Positions 55,112-64,000 of a stretch of 64,000 nucleotides of DNA are shown piece by piece. Every line of letters starts with the position of its first letter. Within the stretch, counting starts at the first letter, position 1. Source of the stretch: Paraphoma chrysanthemicola (Eukaryota; Ascomycota; Dothideomycetes; Pleosporales; Phaeosphaeriaceae); the NCBI GenBank assembly GCA_020744225.1, contig JAGMWG010000019.1:496001-560000 (forward strand), read 5' to 3'. Position numbers and translations under genes: made by a program. The notes beneath the pieces are model-generated. The model saw nothing but the letters and a program-made list of their open reading frames with translations. It had not been told where the DNA came from and made no database searches.

Positions 55112-57267
55112 TCACTTCTCCATCCTTTCACTTCGACCTGTCTATACTTGTAGCATTGGGTTTACACATCATGTTGCATTGCTGGCGTTTTTCCTTGATG
55201 TAAGAGCCCTCTGATGGCTCCATCTCATTATTTCTATCTATCTGCATATGGGCGGCTGTTCTCATAGATTCGCATGTCCTCATGGTTCTTTGCAATGATG
55301 CCTCAGGCTTCTGCGTTCGTCATCCTAGTTCCGAGTTTCCGCATCGTCACATCATCGGCATTCTTGTGGCAATTTCTCCGCCTCGTCATAGTAGCACTAG
55401 TCATCAGACGATATTGCAGCGTCGTCCTAGGACGATTGTTAATCATGAATGCTTTCTTTGCAACGGCTTTGCGGAGTGTCGGCGTGACATCAGTCGTGGT
55501 ATCGCAAGTACGCACCATCGATCTCAGACTACGCGCCCCAAAAAGCACCACGCAACACATGCCCATGATCTACAGCAATTGCGCAACCTATTCCGGCTAC
55601 TAACCAACGGCTTTGGACCACGTTCCTCAGCCTCGCGGCGCATTGCGTCCGCACTGCACATCATCCAACCAGACGGGCACCAAACACAACCTGTTTCCCA
55701 TGTAACCTGACAGCGTGGGGTCACCAATTAGCAGTTCTATTCTCGTAACAGCGCCGCCAGCCGAGCCTCGGCGGCGGAGTATCGCGCCATCCAAGTGCCG
55801 AGCAAGGACGCGACCCTCCTTTGCGGCTCTGGGCGGAAGCACCAGGGGACGGGCGGATTGCCCTTCTCAGGACTGCCGAGACAAGCAGGGATGAAGGGCC
55901 TTTCGGAACGTCAGACCACGGGGTTATGATTGGTTGCTGTATGAGAGGGGTCCTTTGGAAGGATTCTAAGGGAGAAAGAGGGGAAGTCAGAACGATGTAT
56001 GCTTGTGTCATTTGGTGCCGCTGTCTGACGGTGGATACGAGTGGAATGCGGGTTAGCCAAGACTAGATGCGTCGTTCTTGCTTCTAGCGGTTCCTTGTCT
56101 TGCCTTGGTAGATATCGGACTTGTGGAGAAATTTATCCAAGTGCAATTCCAACCGAGCAGGTACCAGGTGACGTCACGCACGTTTCGCGAAGACGTTTCT
56201 CCGGCTTCTTACACTACGGTCATGATCGGCGACATTGGGCCCTCAAACATCAGCATGTCGTTTGCACGGTCACCAGTCGTCAAGGACAGGCATCAAGCAT
56301 CAGGGCATTGCTTCTGGTGCGCTGTGACACCGGGATGTGTGCAGATCTACACGGAGTTTCACGGAGTGTTGAAACGAAATATCCGATTGATGTATGAGAA
56401 GATGTAGAAGGGCGTTTCGTGTGGTGCGCACATTTAGGGCTGTAGTAGGTTTGGAGTAAAGAGGGGTGGGTCTCGACGGGAAGCTCTCAAGACACGAGGC
56501 TCGACCGTGTGGTTGGGAAGTAGCCTTGAGTGCGATCTAGCCGCGAAAGCCCTTATCCTTAGAAGCGACGCTTGTGTCATCGCGACCTTGTAGTCTCCTC
56601 ATGACGCCTTTCATCACGAATGTGAACTCTACGGCGCCGAATACTATGCCAGACAAGACGAAAGGTTCTCACGCCATGGGTAGAACCGGTACTTCAAGCA
56701 CGCAAGCTTGCTCAGATATCGCGATGCATCAAGTGCGCGTATCTTGCTGCGAAATGGTAGAATTCCCGGAAGCAGTCTCAGTCAGACTAACCCCAAGACG
56801 CTAGAGCGCGACGTGGAAGTGGCGCCGAAGTGAACCGTGCAGAGAGAAACCTTCACGCAGAGCTAAAATCCACAACCTCCACAACTCCATAGTTGGCGAA
56901 AATTGTTTCGTCCAGCAAATCATGAGTTAGTAACTTGTAGATGCCACGAGGAGACCTATATTCACTGGACACTTCGTTGCTTGATGCAATTCGGTGCTTG
57001 GCGAGACGCAAAAGCAATCCAAACTCGCAACAACACCATGATATTTCAGATGATAGACGCAAATGCGTCTCGCCGCTCGGAGCCATCTCAACGAACTTGG
57101 CCCAGGCGTGCGAAAAACTCCGATGACGTGCTCCAATGGCGCCGAAAAGAATTCTCTGATGGAGTATTCTGTAAACGCGCGCAGTCGTACATGTAGATCA
57201 GGAGAGTCGGCTCACAGCTAAAATGAAGTAGTCACTACTCTCGTGTTTGCCATTCCAGCGTTCAGTC
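55112..57267. other. Intergenic, 2.2 kb
   Basis: Between the unknown gene and the amino acid permease. Frames at 55282-55710 and 56041-56407 have no domains. Nothing else was recognised. Confidence 0.55.
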
Positions 57268-58937
57268 ATGTTCAACCACAGTGGAGATATCGAGAGCTTA
57301 CCGGCCTCTTCTAGCCAGCATGATGCTGACAACAAACCGATCCTCGAGCCGCAATTGAATGTTGGCGGGCATGGCGCGACGCAACGTCGATTGCAGAATT
57401 ATCATGTCACGATGATTGGATTTTGCTCTGGGATCGGGACGGGATTATTCATTGGGACGGGTGCTGCGTATGCGAACGCTGGGCCAGCAGGCTTATTGCT
57501 CGCGTACATTATTGTGGGAAGTGTGTTATGGTGTGTGATGCAGAGCATAGCAGAGCTGGCGACAGTGGTTTGTACCTCAATGTATCTGATCCGCGAAAAT
57601 TGCTTACACCGATAGATTCCTACCGCTGGTTCATTCCCTCATTTCGCATCCCGATTCATTGACCCGGCCGTTGGCTTCTCTTTAGCCATCAGTTATGGCT
57701 ACTGCTACACCATTTCAATAGCAGCAGAATGCTCGGCATCAGCGATCCTCGTCGGCTATTGGACAGACATGTCTCCTGCAATCGTCATCACCATCAGTCT
57801 GGTCCTTATCCTCGCGCTCAATCTCCTCAGTGTGCGCTGGTTCGGCGAATCTGAAGTCATTGCAGGTGCAATCAAAGTCGCATGCTTCCTCGGACTCGTC
57901 ATCGTCTCGATCGTCATCACATCCGGCGGCGCGCCAGACGGAGAAACCATTGGATTCCGGTACTGGCACAATCCAGGCGCCTGGGTGGATTACAATGGCA
58001 TCACTGGATCAACAGGCCATTTCCTAGGCTTCCTCGCTGCATTCGTCAATGCCTCGTTCTCGTTCATCGGTGTCGAAGTCGTAGTCATCACCGCTGCCGA
58101 AAGCGTAGATCCACACATTGCAATCCCCAAATCAGCCAGACGCGTCACATACCGCATCGCACTCTTTTACATCCTCGGCGCACTCCTTATCGGCCTCATC
58201 GTGGACCCTAGAGATCCTGGCCTCGTCTCAGGAACCGGCAACGCCAACTCGTCGCCCTGGGTCATTGCCATCAAACAAGCCGGCATCGTCGCTCTCCCAT
58301 CCATCGTTAATGCTTGTATCTTGATCTCCGCCTGGTCCGCTGGCAACTCGTACTGCTGGGTCGGATCACGCATGATCCTCGCCATGACGACCGACCGCCA
58401 ACTCCCGCAAATCTTCGGCCGCACGTGGAAAAACGGCGTACCATACGTCGCCGTCCTGGCATCTTTCTTGTTCGGGCCCCTGGCATATCTCAGTCTGGGC
58501 TCCGGCGGCGCGTCGCAGGCGTTCAGCTGGCTGATGAACCTGAGCACCGTCGCGGGACTGATTGCATGGGCGACGCTGTGTTTCAGCTATATCCGGTTCC
58601 ATGCTGCGATGAAGGCGCAGGGCGTCAGTCGCGATAGTTTACCGTGGAAAGGACCGTTTCAGCCATTCACTGCGTGGTATGGATTTGTTGGCGCATCGAT
58701 TATTACGCTGATTACGGGGTTTCCGGTTTTCTTGAAGGGGAATTGGAGTACGCCGGATTTTATCGCGTCGTATGTTGGGATTCCGATTTTTGTTGTGCCG
58801 ATTATTGTTTGGAAGTTGGTGCATAAGACGAAGGTAAGTTTTGTGCGCATCTTCATGGAAAGATCATTGCTAACATGATTTAGTTTGCTCGTGCGAGTAC
58901 CATTGATCTCTGGTCCGGACGTTTGCAGAAAGCATGA
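57268..58937 (+). CDS. Amino acid permease (GABA/choline-type, APC superfamily)
   Basis: Exons are 57268-57567, 57616-58833 and 58884-58937, giving 523 residues. Introns are 48 bases (GTTTGT...ATAG) and 50 bases (GTAAGT...TTAG), both between codons. It imports amino acids or related amines by proton symport at the plasma membrane or vacuole. The first span has the family motif GFCSGIGTGLFIGTGAAYANAGPAG. The spliced ELATVIPTAGSFPHFASRFI block resembles fungal GABA/choline permeases, as does SYGYCYTISIAAECSASA. About 12 spans are visible, with the consensus SVRWFGESEVIAGAIKV in the middle. The short last exon ends the tail ARASTIDLWSGRL. The start is the first ATG after an upstream in-frame TTG extension. 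Substrate is inferred only by family. Confidence 0.88.
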
Positions 58938-59288
58938 TAGGTGCACATCTCATCGAAGCTTTATATCGTAATGAGAATATGCTCAGTGCTCTTTATTCAT
59001 ATTCAAAAAGGCTGGAAGATACCCGAAGCACAAATAGCTGCAAATCACTACATGACGTTTATTGTAATCACACAGACCTCCTGGAATGAAGGTGATCTCT
59101 GTGCAATAAAATTCCGATTTTGTTCTGTTTTCGACGACTCGATGTCACGAATTAGTGGTATCCAAGCTTGGACGTGCAAGACAAGATTTTGACCCTAACA
59201 CCACACATAACATAGCCGTGCTAAATTGTCACTATGGGAGACAGATACGTGGTGCTCATGCTTCATCATCAGATCCAATTTCGCATAC
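58938..59288. other. Convergent intergenic
   Basis: 3' ends of the permease and of the MetX-like gene. AT-rich; nothing recognised. Confidence 0.6.
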
Positions 59289-60502
59289 TTAATTCTTCTC
59301 GAAGAACTCCTTAAGATTATCGTCCAACCACTTAACATCCTCAGTACTCTGTCCAGGCCCTACATTGCCATTAGCATAATCACTGAAGCCTAACAGCATC
59401 GCAGAAAATACGTACCACCAGCCCAATGTCCCCAAATACTCGGGAAAACCTTCAGCGTACCAACGCCGGGCTTCATATTCTCGACCTCGATCTCCGAGTC
59501 CTCGGGCGGAAAGTACAGGTCAGTCTTGCCAGGCAGCACCAGTGCTTTGGCTTTGATACCCTGCATCGCGGCTTTGAAGTCTCCGTTGTACGGTTCCTGC
59601 GCGCTGCAATCGCCGGCTTGCCATGTATGTGCCATTACGAGCATATTCTCAGGATCCTTGCTAAGCGCCCAAGCCTCCCAGAAATTGACCAAGAAGTCGT
59701 CCAGATCCTTGAATCCAAGTTTCGTCTCATATAGCTTATGACGATAGAAGGCTTGACTAAATCCCCATCCAGCGTACACGCGGCCAAGAGCTTTGAGTCC
59801 GATCTCCTTTGGCGAGCGACCAAGTTGCGAACGTGGGCCAAACGAGTTGGGTGCAAGCGAGGTAGGCTTGGACACTCCTGCCGAGGACGTACCAATTGCG
59901 GCATACAAGGCTGACTTGACGCCTTCGAGGAAGACTTGGTTGTGCAGTGAGGTCTTAGCAGCGCCGCAGAAGGGTGCAATCAGGTCCATGAAGTCAGGAA
60001 ACTGCGTTGCCCATTGAAAAGTTTGGCCAGCGCCCATAGACCACCCGAGGACGGCTCGGGCGTGTTTGACACCAAGGTGCTTGGTTACAAGCTCATGTTG
60101 TGCACGAACATTGTCGTAGAAAAGCACGTTTGGGAATGGGCGGAGATCAGGCGTGTTTGACGGTGAGGAGGATTGGCTGTTGCCAAACAGGGCAGGAATG
60201 ATGATGTAGTGCTTTTTGGGATCAAGGGTCTTGTCCGAGCCGGTGAGCCAGAGGTTGTCGGAGATCACTGGAATTGTTCTCGTTAGTGCATCATGTGCCG
60301 GACAGATGGATGACTACTTACATCCTGAGTACCATGTCGGGTAGATGATAGCTGGCAGCGATGGATCACCAAGCGTTTTGTAGGCGATGAATGCATCTGG
60401 TATCTCGCCGCCTGACTTGAGCTCGAAATTGCCGAGCTTGTAGGTCTGGTAATCATCTTCGAGCTTGAGCCCTTCCACTTTGGGCACGTCGGATGAGGAC
60501 AT
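59289..60502 (-). CDS. MetX-like alpha/beta hydrolase (homoserine O-acetyltransferase family)
   Basis: Exons in coding order are 60502-60322, 60267-59416 and 59359-59289, giving 367 residues. Introns are 54 bases (GTAAGT...CCAG) and 56 bases (GTACGT...GTAG). It has the MetX-type fold: YKTLGDPSLPAIIYPTWYSG near the start, VRAQHELVTKHLG, then GWSMGAGQTFQWA with the nucleophilic Ser, LPGKTDLYFPPEDSE with the acid, and IWGHWAGG with the His. Unlike true homoserine acetyltransferases the strand before the nucleophile and the length are nearer to the fungal homoserine acetyltransferase-like group, so transfer or hydrolysis of an acyl group is all that is safe to say. The last 23 residues come from the small third exon (EDVKWLDDNLKEFFEKN), which completes the typical C-terminus. 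Confidence 0.87.
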
Positions 60503-61478
60503 ACTTGGTAGCGGGTTTTTTCGAGACGCCGAAAAAAAGTTAGGTGCTGAGATGGTTGTTCAGTCTTGGATGGATAAAGGGAATTTTAGAACATTAGTAT
60601 TGGGGCTTTCAAAGCACGTCCAATACCCTGATTCAAGCGCGTTCCCAATCGGGCTCAGTATGTTCGATAGTGACGATAGCGATGAGGGGTAGCTTCCAAT
60701 TACGGTGGGGTACCGTTGGTCATCGCGACCACGGGAGCACGCGTTCGTGCTCTCAAAGAAGGTGCTTTCCAAAGGAATCAAGACCCCCTTGAGAAGACAA
60801 CTAATCAGAGGTCGTGGTGAGCATTATGTGAAATTTGTTACGGCAACACAATCGGTAACCTCAGCATCAAAGTTCGGGCATTTCTCGCATTTAACATCAT
60901 TTTCACCTCTTGCTTATGGGAAGCCACAAGCATAATTATCGAGATATAATTGTCATTCCATGTTTATGTATGCAGCACTGCATTTGTGCTGCACATACTA
61001 TGAAGAGGGTTTACTGCTGACAAATGACAAGCCTCACTGCTTCAACAGGTTGTCCTTATAAGCTCTACACCACAGTAATCTTTCTGAACAGTGTCTAACT
61101 GGGGTTACAATTGTCGTTCAAAAACTGCCCAAGAAATAAACGCATCCCCATATGTATGTCCGAATTCTTTCAAGTTCAATGCGGCTATAGAAGGAACTGG
61201 AAAATCACGGGAGCGGTCCGCGTGCAACCAATCGTGCAGTCTTTAGTTCCGGAATTATATCCGCCTTTTGCCATGATGTAACTACATCTGCGAAGTCTTC
61301 TTTCCGCATACCAAGACCAGGCGCATTAACAAGAACACTTACACTCAAGACGCAGTGACAGAACTTAATAAGACCACTCGATCAACCACTACGTACCTTC
61401 AAGTGCACGAAAGTTGCATCGTACAGACCACGCTTGACCCCACACACCCCGCGAACCTTGTCAGCCTTCATCTTCGCT
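60503..61478. other. Divergent promoter region
   Basis: Nearly 1 kb between the MetX-like gene (minus) and the flavin-reductase-like gene (plus). Short frames only; no known operator recognised. Confidence 0.55.
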
Positions 61479-62415
61479 ATGGCCTCAGGAAAGATGGACG
61501 CGGAGAAGGAGATCAAACGCAACCCACACGGCGACTTCAAAGCGGTTGAAGCGTCTCGGCCAAAATTCGAAGACGCGAAGTTTCACTTCACTCAAACCCC
61601 AAAACCAAACTGGCAGCCCGGCTCCGGCCCCAACGAACCCTCGACCCTTGAGAAGCAACACCGCGAGATTGACCCATATGCGGAAGGCCGACCAGTCGTG
61701 CACAATTACAAGATGCTCATTTCAGCCATCGTTCCGCGCCCAATTGGCTTCACATCAACCATCAGCGCTGATGGGAAAAGCTCGAACCTTGCGCCATTTA
61801 GCTACTTCAACATGGTAAATCACGATCCACCAATTTTTGTTCTGGGTTTTGCGGGCGGCATGGACAAAGCAAAGGACACACTCAAGAATCTTCTCGAGAC
61901 AAAGGAATGCGTCATCAACATCATTACGGAGGAATACGTCGAAGCCGCAAATTTCACTTCAATCAACGCGCCAGCTGGTATCTCTGAATGGTCTTTTAGT
62001 GGTCTGCACGGGGAGAAGAGCACGCATGTCAAGCCCGACCGTGTCAAAGAAGCGATCTTCAGCATTGAGGGTAAGCTTGTTAGTACCACAGAGTGGACGA
62101 GCAAGAACCCGCAAACGCCGAACAAGAAAACTGGTGTTACGGCGTTCATTGAAGGCGTAAACTTCTGGGTGAGAGAGGATGCGATCGACGAGCAGGGCGT
62201 GTTGGTCGATCCTGCAGTAAGTCCATACTGATCGGTATACAGCATCAACACTAATGCGAGAATAGGTGCTGAAGCCCATTTCGAGGCTCGGAGGTATTAC
62301 ATATGGGCGTACGACCCAGGCTTTCGAGTTGACGCGCCCCGACTATGACGAGGTGACCAAGGACCCAGAGGTTGCGAAGTTGGCTAAGCCGAAGGGAGAA
62401 AACCAGACAGAATAG
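61479..62415 (+). CDS. Flavin reductase-like / FMN-binding split-barrel protein
   Basis: Exons are 61479-62216 and 62266-62415. The 49-base intron (GTAAGT...ATAG, ACTAAT branch) lies between codons; product 295 residues. The split-barrel domain (flavin reductase-like, DIM6/NTAB type) spans residues ~75-250: YKMLISAIVPRPIGFTSTIS, LAPFSYFNMVNHDPPIFVLG, LLETKECVINI and FTSINAPAGISEWSF. Such proteins bind FMN and act as flavin reductases or flavin-dependent oxygenases; the partner is unknown. The end (GGITYGRTTQAFELTRPDYD) also fits the family. The start at 61479 (MASGKMDAEKE) is the first ATG; the frame extends upstream only from a TTG. It is divergent from the MetX-like hydrolase. Confidence 0.88.
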
Positions 62416-63764
62416 CATGTCTCGCCCCGCAACTTTGCTTTGGAAATCTGTTCTCTGACATTACGAAGCGTAAGGGAAAAGCTATAGACATATGTGGGCG
62501 ATAGAGTGTGGCTACAGTATAGACCTCAAAGATTATTTCGCGACATACTCGTGCATTGAACCTTGAGAAGCTCATCCATTGCGAATTATCGCGCCAGAAT
62601 CTGAAGAGGAGCGCGAGTAACTCTTTCCATGATACTATAGAGCGAACTGCGTCGGCCTTGGTCATCGTAACAGCGTCGTGTGTTATAGCATACTGTAGGC
62701 AGCCCAGTGAGCCTACAGAAAGAGGGGCTACTAGCTGTCAAAACCGATACATACTCCCGGAGACTACCAAATTATATCAATAGCTACGCATCTATTCTGA
62801 CCGGCTTGAAGGTGAACAAGTCGAGCTAAAAATATCTCAATGGATTTCAAGAGTGAAGATCTAAAGGACGGAACGGAAAGAGAGCATACGAAATGTGTAT
62901 CTGACGTTAGTCACCTCATAGACCTATCTCGCGAATTTTAATGAATATTTGTCCTATAGGTGTATATGACTTTACGTTGAAAGGTGCTACCCGCTGATAG
63001 AATAGTCTTGTCAGTGAGCGATAGTCAATACACGCGCTGAGCTGCATACCATACCTTCCGCAGGAGGTGAGGCATGAATGAGATGGCTTGTGGTAGGGAA
63101 AGCAAAATCGAATGGAGGCCGAGGATGCATGAAAGAAGCGCAGGATTATTTCGATACTTTGAAGAAGCGGGTATGACAATGGTGGGGCGGCTTAACCTGA
63201 CAATACTCAGAGCAAGCTCATTTGTACGCCTTCAAGAAAAGCACCGCAGATGCACGAGAACAGCTGTGCTGCTTGCCAATCCATAGCACACGCTGCTCTC
63301 ATGATTCGTGTTATGGTGCCATTCCGACTTGTGTCGAGCTACATTCCCAGTACGTTTATTATTTGGCCGAGAGAACCGCCGTGGTGCATTCTGGTTCCTT
63401 GGGAAGATCAGCGATGAAATGCAACCCGTCTTATCCTATCGAATCGGCTGCATCCCGATTCCAGCAAACATTGCATACCCAATGCTCGTCGCCGTTTTCA
63501 AACTTTCCCGCTGATTGCGTGCGCGTCAATGATAGTTTCCGTGCTTATGGGGCCCGGCCGCAGAGTAGTGACAGCGCTTTCCTTGCGCTGCTACGGGAAA
63601 TTGCAATTGCGCTTCAAGCGACGAAGTCCTGCCTGAGCATGTTCATCCCACTTCAGGACAGCGAATGCAGAGCTGCTTCTCCGGCGCGCCATGATTCCCA
63701 TTCGCTGATCGCTCCCGAAGACCTCCACTTGCCGCCCGATTCTTACTAGCTTCCCGATATCGCC
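62416..63764. other. Intergenic
   Basis: 1.35 kb between the flavin-reductase-like gene and the partial gene at the right edge. A frame at 63222-63749 (plus) ends just before that gene and has no domain. Confidence 0.5.
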
Positions 63765-64000
63765 ATGCGTCGCGAGACGCCATTAGGCGCCACGCTTGTC
63801 AGCGCCCCGCTATGGGAATCTGAACCTCGACCAGCAACACCTCACGAGGATCCTGAAGAAGAAGGCAAGGAACGCTTCGAGTATGACATTTCGTCGTTAG
63901 CATTGGCTTTCATTCCGTTCCCATACACCGCCGGTTACACCATGGATAGCCCAGCCGCAAGACGCTTCTCCACGAGCGCGGAGGAAAGAGTGGGACTATT
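63765..64000 (+). CDS. N-terminal part of an unknown protein (cut by window end)
   Basis: An open frame from the ATG at 63765 (MRRETPLGATLVSAPLWESE) runs 78 codons to the end of the window. It has Pro/Glu-rich sequence (PATPHEDPEEEG) and then FEYDISSLALAFIPFP. I do not recognise the family. Coding is supported only by the open frame and reasonable composition; an intron could begin at any point. Confidence 0.4.
   Translation, partial: MRRETPLGATLVSAPLWESEPRPATPHEDPEEEGKERFEYDISSLALAFIPFPYTAGYTMDSPAARRFSTSAEERVGL

Noticed and set aside
63222..63749. 175-codon plus-strand frame near the right edge
   Set aside because: No domain and ends directly before a more plausible start at 63765; probably leader or promoter DNA.
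1..64000. tRNA genes, CRISPR arrays and DNA transposons
   Set aside because: I looked for tRNA B-box-like GGTTCGAATCC sites, regularly spaced repeats and transposase motifs and found none that held up by eye. A tRNAscan and repeat search would be decisive.

Overview
The window looks like nuclear DNA of a filamentous ascomycete (Pezizomycotina; Dothideomycetes is my guess, not proven). Genes are monocistronic and lie on both strands. Most introns are 45-70 bases, with GTRNGT donors, CTAAC/CTGAC-like branch sites and YAG acceptors. The gene content is typical: a Fet3/Ftr1 pair, an orotidine-5'-phosphate decarboxylase with a long acidic insert, a Zn2Cys6 protein, ACS-family and amino acid permeases, and a DIP2/CPS1-type adenylation protein. 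I support 25 genes. Two are cut by the window ends. Several exon joins given here were rebuilt by hand from splice signals and codon phase.

1-4.8 kb: the tail of a DIP2/CPS1-like protein, an ankyrin-repeat protein and an RGG-rich orphan. 7.9-16.8 kb: four genes in the same direction, namely ferric reductase, mitochondrial succinyl-CoA:3-ketoacid CoA-transferase, an MFS transporter and an epoxide hydrolase. About 4.7 kb without a convincing gene follows. 21.5-31.6 kb: a C2H2 transcription factor, then a divergent FET3/FTR1 pair sharing an 846-base promoter with GATA-type iron-repressor motifs, a small secreted GPI-type protein, a LigB-type extradiol dioxygenase and a charged nuclear-type protein. 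34-42 kb: the pyrimidine gene (URA3/pyrG), a second GPI-type protein that is a paralogue of the first, a PHD-finger protein and a membrane-anchored F-box-like protein. 43-55 kb: LSM7, a Zn2Cys6 protein, a 1497-residue modular hydrophilic protein rebuilt from six exons, and a basic/acidic orphan. 57-64 kb: an amino acid permease, a MetX-like alpha/beta hydrolase, a flavin-reductase-like protein and the start of an unknown gene.

The clearest functional theme is reductive iron uptake. A ferric reductase would make Fe(II), Fet3 reoxidises it and Ftr1 imports it. The Fet3/Ftr1 promoter holds an exact ATCTGATAA on the minus strand 46 bases before the FTR1 start, which suggests SreA-type control. 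The least explained items are the two GPI-type paralogues, which share a 34-codon first exon, and the large protein built from alternating DPRV linkers and HHxGRDAA glycine/alanine modules.
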